Origin: Reyranella sp.
Lineage (GTDB): Bacteria > Pseudomonadota > Alphaproteobacteria > Reyranellales > Reyranellaceae
Assembly: GCF_030651995.1 (NCBI RefSeq)
Contig: NZ_JAUSBN010000015.1
Location: 1 to 39,772, forward strand
DNA length: 39,772 nucleotides
Reading direction: 5' to 3'
Made by a program: the position numbers and the translations under genes. Under the pieces are notes generated by a model. That model saw nothing but the letters and a program-made list of their open reading frames with translations. It did no database searches and was not told where the DNA came from. Each line of letters begins with the position of its first letter. Position 1 is the stretch's first letter. Positions 7,242 to 15,121 of the stretch are shown one piece after another.

Positions 7242-8645
7242 ATGACCGTGCAAGAGAAAGATTCATCGCAGACGAACTCGGCCGTGGTCGCCGACTACAA
7301 GGCGAAGACCGGCAAGTCGGCGGCGCTGTTCGAGCGCGCCCACAAGGTGCTGCCGAGCGGCATCACCCATGATGCACGCTACCTCGACCCGTATTCGATC
7401 CACGTCTCGCGCGCCGCGGGCCCGCGCAAGTGGGACGTCGACGGCAACGAGTATGTCGACTATTTCGGCGGCCACGGCGCCATGCTGCTCGGCCATTCGC
7501 ATCCCGCCGTCGTCGAGGCCGTGAAGCGCCAGATCGAACTCGGCACGCATTACGGCTCCAGCCACGAGCTGGAAGTGCGCTGGGCCGAGCTGGTCTGCGA
7601 GCTGACGCCCTGCGCCGAGCGCGTGCGCTTCACCGCGTCGGGCACCGAGGCCTCACACATGGCGATCCGCCTCGCGCGCGCCCACACGGGCAAGGACAAG
7701 ATCCTCCGATTCCTCGGCCACTTCCACGGCTGGCACGACCATGTGACGGCCGGCGCGGGCGCGACCTATGACGGCGGCACGACTCCCGGCGTGCCGCAGG
7801 AGGTGAGTTCGCTCTCGATCGTCATGCCGAGCAGCGACGTCGCCGCGGTCGTGAAGGTGATCGAGGAGCGTGACGATATCGCCGCCGTCATGTTCGAGCC
7901 GTCGGGTGCGTCGTGGGGCCAGGTGCCGCTGCCGCCGGGCTTCATCCAGGCGGTGCGCGATGCCACGGCGAAGAAGGGCGTCGTCATGCTGATGGACGAG
8001 GTCATCACCGGCTATCGCTGGTCCTCGGGCGGCGCGCAGAAGGCGTTCGGCATCACACCCGACCTCTGCATCCAGGCCAAGATCGTGGCCGGCGGCCTGC
8101 CGGGCGGCGCGGTCTCGGGCAAACGCGAGATCATGGATCGCATCGATCACGTCGCGACCGCGGCCCGCAAGATCGAGCGCATTCTCCATCCCGGCACCTT
8201 CAACGCCAACCCGCTTTCCGCCGCCGCGGCCGTCACCGCCCTCTCGCTGGTGCGTGACGAGGACCTCGCCGAGAAGGCCAACAGGACGGCGGCCGAGCTG
8301 CGCGCGGCGATGACCGAGGTGCTGGTGCAGGAAGGCGTGCCGTGGGGCATCTACGGCCAGAGCTCGACCTTCCTGATCTATCCCAATCCCTACGGCGATC
8401 CGATCGATCCCGCGAACTTCGATCCGCTGAAGGTGCCGATCGAGAAGCTCAAGGGTGCGCGCGGGGCGGGTCCGCTCACCGGCAAGATCCGCATGGGCCT
8501 GATGACCCACGGCGTCGACGTCATGGGCTCGCCCGGCGGCTTCGTCTCGGCCATGCATGGCGGCGCCGAGATCGAGAAGACGGTCCACGCGTTGCGTCAG
8601 ACCGTGCGGGCGCTGAAGGCCGAACGTGAAGTGAAAGCGGCTTAG
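7242..8645 (+). CDS. Class III aminotransferase, glutamate-1-semialdehyde aminomutase-like
   Basis: 467 aa with the ATG at 7242, preceded by GAGGGGAAG; an in-frame TTG at 7230 is less likely. PLP-binding features are SGTEASHMAIRLAR (phosphate cup), FHGWHDH, MLMDEVITGYR (Asp for the pyridine nitrogen) and IQAKIVAGGLPGG, whose lysine should form the Schiff base. The sequence resembles HemL-type enzymes but is longer (about 430 is usual) with an extra segment near the C terminus (PNPYGDPIDPANFDP), so it is probably a catabolic or biosynthetic transaminase and not the tetrapyrrole enzyme. Downstream are an SMP-30 lactonase and a GNAT on the same strand. Confidence 0.88.
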   Translation: MTVQEKDSSQTNSAVVADYKAKTGKSAALFERAHKVLPSGITHDARYLDPYSIHVSRAAGPRKWDVDGNEYVDYFGGHGAMLLGHSHPAVVEAVKRQIELGTHYGSSHELEVRWAELVCELTPCAERVRFTASGTEASHMAIRLARAHTGKDKILRFLGHFHGWHDHVTAGAGATYDGGTTPGVPQEVSSLSIVMPSSDVAAVVKVIEERDDIAAVMFEPSGASWGQVPLPPGFIQAVRDATAKKGVVMLMDEVITGYRWSSGGAQKAFGITPDLCIQAKIVAGGLPGGAVSGKREIMDRIDHVATAARKIERILHPGTFNANPLSAAAAVTALSLVRDEDLAEKANRTAAELRAAMTEVLVQEGVPWGIYGQSSTFLIYPNPYGDPIDPANFDPLKVPIEKLKGARGAGPLTGKIRMGLMTHGVDVMGSPGGFVSAMHGGAEIEKTVHALRQTVRALKAEREVKAA

Positions 8646-8657
8646 ACCTCGTCTGCG

Positions 8658-8722
8658 GCTTTCCCCCTCCGGCCTTCGGCCGCCTCGCCCGTCAGACGGG
8701 GGAGGGCAGGGAGGGGGAGAGC
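8658..8722. repeat. Two tandem hairpins between aminotransferase and SMP-30 genes
   Basis: Two perfect short palindromes, cggccttcggccg (8670-8682) and cccgtcagacggg (8688-8700), are flanked by tccccctcc and gggagggggaga, which can themselves pair. The element could be another REP-type unit, or an attenuator between co-directional genes. Only one copy is present in the window, so repeat status is inferred from structure alone. There is no T-run, so it is not a classical terminator. Confidence 0.5.
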
Positions 8723-8753
8723 AACAAGACAATGCCTCCGGGAGAGAGACATC

Positions 8754-9674
8754 ATGTACGGAATGACCAAGCCCGTTCCCGCGACCGAGTTCACACGGTT
8801 GCCGGACCGGTTCCGCAAGCCCTCGCGCACATCGTGGGGCGATGCCAATGCGGTCGGGCAGTTGCTCGATTCCTTCCTCGAGGGGCCGAGCTTCGACCGC
8901 GCCGGCAATCTCTACGTCACCGACATTCCGTTCGGCCGTGTCTTCCGCATCAGCCCGGCGGGCGAATGGACCCTGGTGGCCGAATATGACGGCTGGCCGA
9001 ACGGGCTCAAGATCCACAAGGACGGCCGCATCTTCATCACCGACTACAAGCGCGGCATCGTCCTGCTCGATCCCGACACCGGCAAGGTGACGCCGCTGCT
9101 CGAGACGCGCGGCTCGGAGAGCTTCAAGGGCGTCAACGACCTGTTCTTTGCCGCCAACGGCGATCTCTATTTCACCGACCAGGGCCAGACCGGCCTGCAC
9201 GATCCCACCGGCCGCGTCTATCGCTACGACACGGCGGGCCGGCTCACGATGCTGGTGGACACCGTGCCCAGCCCCAACGGGCTGGTGATGAACAAGGCCG
9301 AGACCGTGCTCTATGTCGGCGTTACGCGCGGCAATGCGGTATGGCGCCTGCCGCTGATGGGCGACGGGACGGCGAGCAAGGTCGGGCTGTTCATCCAGAT
9401 GAGCGGCGGCCATGCCGGTCCCGACGGCATGGCGCTGGACGAGGAGGGCGGGCTGGTGATTGCCCATCCCAGCACCACGGCCTGGCGCTTCGATGCGCTC
9501 GGCCGGCCGACGCACCATGTCGATTGCGGTGACGACATCTACTGCACGAACGTCGCCTTCTCCGGCCACGATCTCTATGTCGTGGTGTCGCGCCGCAGCG
9601 AGAAGGTCGAGGCCGGCACCATCCTCAAGGCGACCATGCCGGTGCCCGGCAAGACGATGTTCAGCCACGCCTGA
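8754..9674 (+). CDS. SMP-30/gluconolactonase/LRE-family beta-propeller hydrolase
   Basis: 306 aa. Typical six-bladed propeller phrases recur: FLEGPSFDRAGNLYVTDIPFGRVFRI near residue 42, WPNGLKIHKDGRIFITDYKRGI, FKGVNDLFFAANGDLYFTDQG, SPNGLVMNKAETVLYVG and GPDGMALDEEGGLVIA. Members hydrolyse sugar or other lactones using a divalent metal; the first glutamate (EGP) and the Asn in GVND are likely ligands. Start ATG 8754 follows GGAGAGAG. The GNAT gene begins on the last base of its stop codon (TGATG), indicating coupled translation. The substrate is unknown. Confidence 0.88.
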   Translation: MYGMTKPVPATEFTRLPDRFRKPSRTSWGDANAVGQLLDSFLEGPSFDRAGNLYVTDIPFGRVFRISPAGEWTLVAEYDGWPNGLKIHKDGRIFITDYKRGIVLLDPDTGKVTPLLETRGSESFKGVNDLFFAANGDLYFTDQGQTGLHDPTGRVYRYDTAGRLTMLVDTVPSPNGLVMNKAETVLYVGVTRGNAVWRLPLMGDGTASKVGLFIQMSGGHAGPDGMALDEEGGLVIAHPSTTAWRFDALGRPTHHVDCGDDIYCTNVAFSGHDLYVVVSRRSEKVEAGTILKATMPVPGKTMFSHA

Positions 9675-10111
9675 TGCTCACCATCGGCAAGCTCGAACCG
9701 TCCGACCGTGCGCAATGGGAAGTGTTGTTCCGCGGCTACATGGATTTTTACAAGCGCACGCTGCCGCAGGCGATGTACGACCGCGCCTGGAACGAGTTCG
9801 CGAAAGACACGCGCATGCACGCGCGGGGCGCCCGCCTCGACGGGCGACTGGTCGGCATCACGCACTTCCTGATCCACGCCAACACGTCGTCCGACGATGT
9901 CTGCTATCTGCAGGATCTGTTCACGGCGGCCGACGTGCGTGGCAAGGGCGTGGCGCGGGCGCTCATCCAGGCCGTCGCCGACTGGGCCAAGGCGCAAGGC
10001 TGCCCGCGCCTCTACTGGCAGACGCAGGCCGACAACACGACGGCGCGGCTCCTCTACGACAAGATGGCCGTGAACCGCGGCTTCATTCGCTACGATATCG
10101 AGCTGGCTTAA
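9674..10111 (+). CDS. GNAT-family N-acetyltransferase
   Basis: 145 aa, typical length. The acetyl-CoA pyrophosphate-binding motif A is seen as DVRGKGVARALIQAV (about residues 91-105), preceded by the YLQDLF strand. The C-terminal part (RLYWQTQADNTTARLLYDK) is the usual motif B. Translationally coupled to the SMP-30 gene. The C terminus overlaps the convergent Rid gene by four bases. Acceptor unknown; small-molecule GNATs often inactivate amino compounds. Confidence 0.88.
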   Translation: MLTIGKLEPSDRAQWEVLFRGYMDFYKRTLPQAMYDRAWNEFAKDTRMHARGARLDGRLVGITHFLIHANTSSDDVCYLQDLFTAADVRGKGVARALIQAVADWAKAQGCPRLYWQTQADNTTARLLYDKMAVNRGFIRYDIELA

Positions 10112-10509
10112 CGCCTGCCCTTGCCGATGTAGGCGATGGCCTCGATTTCGACGAGGATTTCCGGCGCGGCGAGGGCGCTGACTTCGACGAGGGTCGAGGC
10201 CGGGAAATCGCCGGTGAAGAATTCGCGCCGGGCTTCCCAGACCTTGGTGTTGTTGGCAATCCGGGTGAGGAAGACCGTGATCTTCACCACGTCGGACATG
10301 GCGCCGCCGGCGGCCTCGACCAGCGACTTGATCTTGCCGAAGATCACCTTGGCCTGGGCGTACTCGTCCATCTTGCCCAGCGCCTCGGGATCGCCGCCCC
10401 GCGCGGTCATGCCGGAAACATAGGCGACGCCATCGACCACGAGGCAGTTCGACCAGCGCTCGGGAGGCGGTTCGGCGACGTCGGGCGAGGTCACGCGGCG
10501 GATGGTCAT
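10108..10509 (-). CDS. Rid-family (YjgF/YER057c/UK114) protein lacking the RidA arginine
   Basis: 133 aa, the family size; expected to form a trimer. The fold is indicated by VAYVSGMTA near residue 28, VVKITVFLTRI around 74-84 and VEIEAIAYIG at the C terminus. In enzymes with imine/enamine deaminase activity (RidA), Arg105 lies in a PARxxVEV motif. Here the same segment is FPASTLVEV, with serine at position 105. That places it with the Rid subfamilies that lack the arginine and lack RidA deaminase activity in tested members. It is the next gene upstream of a Bug binding protein on the other side (21 bases apart, same strand). Confidence 0.88.
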   Translation of the reverse strand: MTIRRVTSPDVAEPPPERWSNCLVVDGVAYVSGMTARGGDPEALGKMDEYAQAKVIFGKIKSLVEAAGGAMSDVVKITVFLTRIANNTKVWEARREFFTGDFPASTLVEVSALAAPEILVEIEAIAYIGKGRR

Positions 10510-10530
10510 GTCATCTCCTCCTTCGTTCTA

Positions 10531-11514
10531 TTATCCCGGTTTGGCGCCTGAAGCTTTCACGACCGGCGTCCACTTGTCGATTTCGCCCTGGATGAAGCGC
10601 GTCACCTCGGCGGGCGTCATCGTGCTGCCTGCGGCGCCGATCTCCTCCCAGCGCTTGATGACGGCGGGCTCCTTCAACACGGCCTGCATCTCGGTTGCGA
10701 GGCGGTCGACGATCGGCTGCGGCGTCTTTGCCGGCACCGAGATGCCGAACCAGGAATAGGAGATCAGGTCGGGATAGCCCAGTTCCTTCATGGTCGGCAC
10801 GTCCGGGAAGGCGGGGCTGCGCGTCTCGCCGCTCACCGCCAGCGCATTCACCTTGCCGGCCTTGATGTGCGGGGCGGCCGAGGGCAGCGAGTCGAACATC
10901 ACCGGCACGTTGCCGGCGATCGTGTCGATCATGGCCGGGCCGGCGCCGCGATAGGGAACGTGGACCAGACCCGCGCTGATCACCTGTTCGAGGCGCGCGC
11001 CCAGCAGATGATTGCTCGAGCCCGCGCCCGAGGTCGCGTAGGAGACCTTGCCGGGATTGGCCTTGGCGTAGTCGATCAACTCCTTGAAGGTCTTGGCCTG
11101 GAAGTTGGGATTGGCGACCAGGACGCTGGGATTGGTCGAGGCGATGGAGACATGGATGAAGTCTCCCATCGGATCGAAGTCGCCGCCGCCATAGAGCGTG
11201 GGCGAGATCGACAGGGCGGAGATCACCGACATCAGCAGCGTGTAGCCGTCGGGGGCTGCCTTGGCGACGATCGCGGTGCCGACCATGGCTCCCTTGCCGG
11301 GTTTGTTGTCGACGATGATGTTCTGACCGAGCTTCTGGCCGAGATACTCTGCCACCATGCGCGCCACGACGTCGGTGGTGCCGCCGGGCGCATAGGGCAC
11401 GACCAGCTTGATGGGCTTGCTGGGCCACGGCGCGGCCTGACCCGACGTCTGGGCGGCGGCGGGGGTCGCGGCGACGGCGAGCGTCGCGGCGACGAAGGAG
11501 CGGCGGTTGAGCAT
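10531..11514 (-). CDS. Bug/TctC-family periplasmic substrate-binding protein (orphan)
   Basis: 327 aa. The signal peptide MLNRRSFVAATLAVAATPAAAQ (cleavage after AAA/AQ) sends it to the periplasm. Family marks are WPSKPIKLVVPYAPGGTTDVVAR at the start of the mature part, APDGYTLLM, HVPYRGAGPAMIDTIAG and ALAVSGETRSPAFPDVPT. Bug proteins bind carboxylates or similar small acids. No TctA/TctB membrane partners are nearby, which is common for Bug genes; it may serve a distant transporter or act in sensing. Its start codon is only 20 bases from that of the divergent acyl-CoA synthetase, suggesting they handle the same acid. Confidence 0.92.
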   Translation of the reverse strand: MLNRRSFVAATLAVAATPAAAQTSGQAAPWPSKPIKLVVPYAPGGTTDVVARMVAEYLGQKLGQNIIVDNKPGKGAMVGTAIVAKAAPDGYTLLMSVISALSISPTLYGGGDFDPMGDFIHVSIASTNPSVLVANPNFQAKTFKELIDYAKANPGKVSYATSGAGSSNHLLGARLEQVISAGLVHVPYRGAGPAMIDTIAGNVPVMFDSLPSAAPHIKAGKVNALAVSGETRSPAFPDVPTMKELGYPDLISYSWFGISVPAKTPQPIVDRLATEMQAVLKEPAVIKRWEEIGAAGSTMTPAEVTRFIQGEIDKWTPVVKASGAKPG

Positions 11515-11534
11515 GCGCGGAGTATACTCGGGCC
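11515..11534. promoter_or_regulatory. 20-base divergent junction with palindrome GAGTATACTC
   Basis: The two start codons (11514 on minus, 11535 on plus) are separated by 20 bases that contain the perfect 10-base palindrome gagtatactc. Neither gene has a clear purine-rich ribosome-binding site here. The palindrome could be a shared operator or the overlapping -10 region of face-to-face promoters. This is inference from symmetry and position only. Confidence 0.45.
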
Positions 11535-13634
11535 ATGAGCGATCCCAAGGTCCTGTTCTCCGCCCTTTTCGAGCCGCGGCGTATCGCGCTGATCGGTGCC
11601 TCTTCGGATGTCACCAAAACGACATCGCGGCCGCAGCGTTTCCTGCGCAAGCATGGGTTCAGCGGCGAGATCCTGCCGGTCAATCCGTCGCGCAGCGAAA
11701 TATTGGGTGAGGCGGCCTACAAGGATCTCGACGCGATCACGGGCGAGATCGATCACGCCTACATCCTCGTGAACGGCGCGGCCGCGGTGCGCGCGCTCGC
11801 CGATTGCGGCCGGCGCGGCGTCAAGGTGGCGTCGATCCTGGCCGGTGGCTTCGCCGATGCAGGTGCGGCCGGCGCCTCGCTGCAGGACGAGCTGTCGAGC
11901 GTCGTGCGCGAGACCGGCATCCGTCTCGTCGGTCCCAACAGCATCGGCACGGTGAGCACCGATCCCGCCATGGCGCTGACGGCCAATGCCGCCTTTGCCG
12001 TGGACAAGTTGCGCAGCGGCGCCTGGGCTGTCGTGAGCCAGAGCGGCAGCCTGATCGGCGCATTGCTGTCGCGGGCCGACGCGCGCGGCATCGGCTTCTC
12101 GCGGTTGATCTCCGTCGGCAACGAGGTCGACCTCGCGGTCGGCGAGATCGCGGACCTGCTGGTCGACGATCCCAAGACAAAGGCCATCCTGCTGTTCATG
12201 GAGACCTTGCGCGATGGCGAGCGGCTGGCGCGCGCGGCGCGTCGCGCACATGAGGCCGGCAAGCCGGTGATCGCCTACAAGCTCGGCCGCTCCGACATCG
12301 GCCAGGAACTCGCGAAGTCCCACACCGGCGCCATTGCCGGTTCGGATGCGACGTTCGATGCCTTCTGCCGCCGTCACGGCATCGTGCGAGTCTCGATGTT
12401 CGAATCGCTGATCGACGTGCCGTCGCTGCTGGCCGGCCACGCGAAGTCGAGGCGCAGCGGCCGTCGTGTCGCCGTGGCGACCACCACCGGCGGCGGCGCG
12501 GCCATGGTGGTCGACAGCATGGCGGTGGCTGGTCTCGACATCGTCGGACCGCCCAACAATCTCGTGGAATGGCTGAAGCCGTTCGGCATTACGGCGGGCG
12601 ACGGCCGGCTGATCGATCTCACCCTGGCGGGCGCCAAGCCCGAGATCGTGGCCGGCACGATCGAGCGCCTGCTGGCCGACGACGGCAACGATGCGGTGAT
12701 CTTCGTGGTCGGCTCCTCGGCGCAGTTCAATCCCGAGCTCGCCGTCGAGCCGCTGCTGCGCTTCGCGGGGTCGGCGAAACCCTTCGCCGTGGCGCTGACG
12801 CCGTCGGCCGAGACGTCGCTGGCGCTGCTGACGGCGGCAGGCGTGCCGGCCTTCCGCCATCCCGAATCCTGCGCCGAGGCGATGGCGCTCTGTCTCCTGC
12901 GGACGCCGCCGCAACCCGTGCCGCGCCTGGCCGAACCGGCCATCGACGCGATCGCGGCGCTGGAGGCAGGTCGTGCGTCGGGCTTCGACGAGCGCCGCGC
13001 CGCGGACTTCTTCGCCGCGCTCGGCGTGCCGATGGCCAAGTCTGTGGCGGTCCCAGATGTCCGGCGCGTCGCCGCTGCCGTCGGCGCGGTCGGCTCGCCT
13101 GTCGTGCTGAAGATTCTGTCGGTGGATATCCCTCACAAGACCGAAGCGGGCGGCGTGGCGCTCGGCATTCCCGATGGTCAGACCGCCGCCGTCGCCGCGC
13201 GCGAGATCGAGAAGCGGGTGAAGGCCCATGCGCCGGCGGCGCGGTTGCAGGGCTTCCTCGTGCAGAAGATGGAGCGCGGGCTCGTCGAAGTGATCCTGGG
13301 CTACCGTCGCGATCCCCTGGTGGGTCCGACCATTACCGTCGGCCTCGGCGGCGTACTGGCCGAGATCTACAAGGACGCCTCGACACGCCTCGCACCTGTC
13401 GATGAGAGCGAAGCGCTGCAGATGATCGCCGAGGTGAAGGGGCTGGCGACCATCCGCGGCTATCGCAACCTGCCGAAGGGCGATGTCGCCGCGCTGGCAA
13501 AGACGATCGCCGCCTTCTCCGCACTGGCGCACAGGCAGTTCGCCGACGTGGCAGAGGCGGAGATCAACCCGCTGCTGGTGAAGCGTGAAGGCGAGGGCGT
13601 CGTCGCCGTCGATGGGCTGGTCGTACTGAGTTAA
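11535..13634 (+). CDS. NDP-forming acyl-CoA synthetase (acetate-CoA ligase family)
   Basis: 699 aa, the length of fused alpha-beta proteins of this family. The N-terminal CoA-binding Rossmann domain starts LFEPRRIALIGAS and includes GPNSIGTVST. The succinyl-CoA-ligase-like domain follows with VVSQSGSLIGALL and the likely phospho-histidine in KSHTGAIAGSD (about residue 258). The C-terminal ATP-grasp domain contains VVLKILSVDIPHKTEAGGV and EINPLLV. It joins a carboxylic acid to CoA with formation of ADP and phosphate. The divergent Bug protein suggests uptake followed by activation of the same acid. A family C repeat lies downstream. Confidence 0.92.
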   Translation: MSDPKVLFSALFEPRRIALIGASSDVTKTTSRPQRFLRKHGFSGEILPVNPSRSEILGEAAYKDLDAITGEIDHAYILVNGAAAVRALADCGRRGVKVASILAGGFADAGAAGASLQDELSSVVRETGIRLVGPNSIGTVSTDPAMALTANAAFAVDKLRSGAWAVVSQSGSLIGALLSRADARGIGFSRLISVGNEVDLAVGEIADLLVDDPKTKAILLFMETLRDGERLARAARRAHEAGKPVIAYKLGRSDIGQELAKSHTGAIAGSDATFDAFCRRHGIVRVSMFESLIDVPSLLAGHAKSRRSGRRVAVATTTGGGAAMVVDSMAVAGLDIVGPPNNLVEWLKPFGITAGDGRLIDLTLAGAKPEIVAGTIERLLADDGNDAVIFVVGSSAQFNPELAVEPLLRFAGSAKPFAVALTPSAETSLALLTAAGVPAFRHPESCAEAMALCLLRTPPQPVPRLAEPAIDAIAALEAGRASGFDERRAADFFAALGVPMAKSVAVPDVRRVAAAVGAVGSPVVLKILSVDIPHKTEAGGVALGIPDGQTAAVAAREIEKRVKAHAPAARLQGFLVQKMERGLVEVILGYRRDPLVGPTITVGLGGVLAEIYKDASTRLAPVDESEALQMIAEVKGLATIRGYRNLPKGDVAALAKTIAAFSALAHRQFADVAEAEINPLLVKREGEGVVAVDGLVVLS

Positions 13635-13641
13635 AGAATCA

Positions 13642-13767
13642 CGTCGTCTCGACCGAAGCCTCGCGCAGCGAGGCGTAGCGGAGAGACCTTCCCTCAACCA
13701 AAAGCCGGCTATTCGTAGAGGGAAGGTCTCTCCGCTACGCGCCTTCGGCGCTTCGGTCGAGACGACG
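13642..13767. repeat. Family C inverted repeat (BIME-like) between convergent genes
   Basis: Long arms: cgtcgtctcgaccgaag at the left and cttcggtcgagacgacg at the right, then an inner pair tagcggagagaccttccct / agggaaggtctctccgcta. Between outer and inner arms sit private hairpins, gcctcgcgcagcgaggc on the left and gcgccttcggcgc on the right. The whole can fold as a cross with side arms. A second copy is at 23099-23224. It lies between stop codons of the acyl-CoA synthetase and phhA and could end transcription from both sides. Confidence 0.85.
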
Positions 13768-13784
13768 GGTTTTCATGGCGAGTT

Positions 13785-14525
13785 TCAATGCTTCGGCCGG
13801 TCCATGAGCTGGCTGAAATCGTCGAGCACGAAATAGGTGCTCTGCAGCCTGTCGATCTCGTAGGGGCGGTTCATCGCCACCGTCGCATCGAAGGGAACCC
13901 GCTCGACACCTTCGCCCTCGATCGCGTGCTTCACTTCGGCGGCGGAGGACAGAATGCCGGCGCCATAGGCCTTAAGTCCCTGCGTCGTGCGGATCAGGCC
14001 GAATTCGACGGTGAACCAGTAGAGGCGGGCCAGCAGATGGACGTTGGGGCCCGCTTCGACACCTCGCCGGCCATAGTCCTGCATGTAATCCGCGAACACC
14101 GGATTTGTGAGCAGCGGCACATGGCCGAAGAAGTCGTGGAACAGGTCGGGCTCGACCAGATAGTCGATCTCCTCGCGCTTGCGGATCCAGACCGTCACCG
14201 GAAAGCGGCGATGGGAGAGATGGTCGTAGAAGGCGGCGTCGGGAATCAGCCCGGGCACGCCGACGATGCGCCAGCCGGTGAGCGGCTGAAGCCGTGCATT
14301 GACCTCCGCAAAGTCGGGAATGGTGTCGCCCAGCCCGATCGCCTCGAGCCCCTCCAGGACCTCCGCACAGGCATATCGCTCGGCAAGGGCCCGTTGGCGC
14401 TGCACCAGCAGCCGCCACACGGCCTGGTCTTCATCGGAATGCAGGTCGGGATGCTGCGGCGCGGTCCAGTCCGGCGCCACGCCGGCATAGTCGCCGCGCA
14501 GGCTCTCGAGGGGTGCAATGCTCAT
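13785..14525 (-). CDS. phhA: Phenylalanine 4-monooxygenase
   Basis: 246 aa, short bacterial form. Converts phenylalanine to tyrosine with tetrahydrobiopterin (or related pterin) and O2. The iron ligands are His130 and His135 in EPDLFHDFFGHVP and Glu174 in YWFTVEFGL, all intact. The pterin-binding segment GWRIVGVPGLIP is present around residue 84. It is divergent from an Lrp/AsnC regulator across 110 bases, the same gene pairing seen in other alphaproteobacteria, so control by aromatic amino acids through that regulator is likely. No pterin dehydratase (phhB) is adjacent. Confidence 0.95.
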   Translation of the reverse strand: MSIAPLESLRGDYAGVAPDWTAPQHPDLHSDEDQAVWRLLVQRQRALAERYACAEVLEGLEAIGLGDTIPDFAEVNARLQPLTGWRIVGVPGLIPDAAFYDHLSHRRFPVTVWIRKREEIDYLVEPDLFHDFFGHVPLLTNPVFADYMQDYGRRGVEAGPNVHLLARLYWFTVEFGLIRTTQGLKAYGAGILSSAAEVKHAIEGEGVERVPFDATVAMNRPYEIDRLQSTYFVLDDFSQLMDRPKH

Positions 14526-14635
14526 GGGGTGAATATGGGGCTTGCCGGCTGGTGAATCCCGGCGAAGTGGGCCTTCGGGATGAACGATTTCAGAGATATC
14601 ATCTAAAAGAGACGAATATTTGAGGGATTGTCCCC
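14526..14635. promoter_or_regulatory. phhA / AsnC divergent control region with an A+T-rich island
   Basis: The 3' two-fifths (about 14589-14625: atttcagagatatcatct and then aaaagagacgaatatttga) is strikingly A+T-rich for this genome and holds partial symmetry (agat-atc-atct). Lrp/AsnC proteins bind degenerate A+T-rich dyads, so this is the best operator candidate, probably for both genes. Confidence 0.45.
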
Positions 14636-15121
14636 ATGATCGAGCTGGATGACATCGACAGACGTATCGTCGCTACCCTGCAGGCCGAAGGTCGGCTGCC
14701 GATGGTCGATCTCGCCGGGCGGGTGGGCCTGTCGCCGACGCCCTGCCAGCGGCGCGTCAAGCGGCTGGAGGAAGAGGGGGTGATCGAGCGCTATGCCGCC
14801 CTGGTCTCACCGCCGGCCGTGGGGCTCGCCCTTCAGGCCATGGTGCAGGTGACGCTCGACAATCATTCCGAGAAGACCGTCGAGGCCTTCGAAGCGGCGA
14901 TCCGCGCGCGCCCCGAGGTGGTGGCCTGCTATGCCGTGACCGGCGACATGGATTTCCTGCTGCACATCCTGGCGCCGGATCTCGCGAGCTTCAGCGAGTT
15001 CGCCATGAAGGCGCTGCTGCGCATGCCCGGTGTCCGCGGAACGCGCTCCTCCTTCATCATGCAGGCGGTGAAGAGCGACCTCGTCTGGGCGCCTCAACCG
15101 CCGGCGAGCGTGCGCAGGTAG
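14636..15121 (+). CDS. Lrp/AsnC-family transcriptional regulator (phhA-linked)
   Basis: 161 aa. The N-terminal winged helix-turn-helix is IDRRIVATLQAEGRLPMVDLAGRVGLSPTPCQRRVKRLEEEGVIERY; the C-terminal AsnC/RAM domain for effector binding and oligomerisation runs from about residue 65 (MVQVTLDNHSEKTVEAFEAAI) to GVRGTRSSFIM. Such proteins respond to amino acids. Position suggests it controls phhA and itself. Its last 28 bases overlap the 3' end of the convergent dehydratase gene, so strong expression of one could interfere with the other. Confidence 0.93.
   Translation: MIELDDIDRRIVATLQAEGRLPMVDLAGRVGLSPTPCQRRVKRLEEEGVIERYAALVSPPAVGLALQAMVQVTLDNHSEKTVEAFEAAIRARPEVVACYAVTGDMDFLLHILAPDLASFSEFAMKALLRMPGVRGTRSSFIMQAVKSDLVWAPQPPASVRR

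Noticed and set aside
11232..13697. 821-codon open frame on the minus strand
   Set aside because: Lies opposite the acyl-CoA synthetase and has only low-complexity composition; the synthetase carries all family motifs.
13642..13767. Classical rho-independent terminator
   Set aside because: Stable stems but no T-run on either strand; the repeated, mirror-symmetric structure fits a REP/BIME-type element better.
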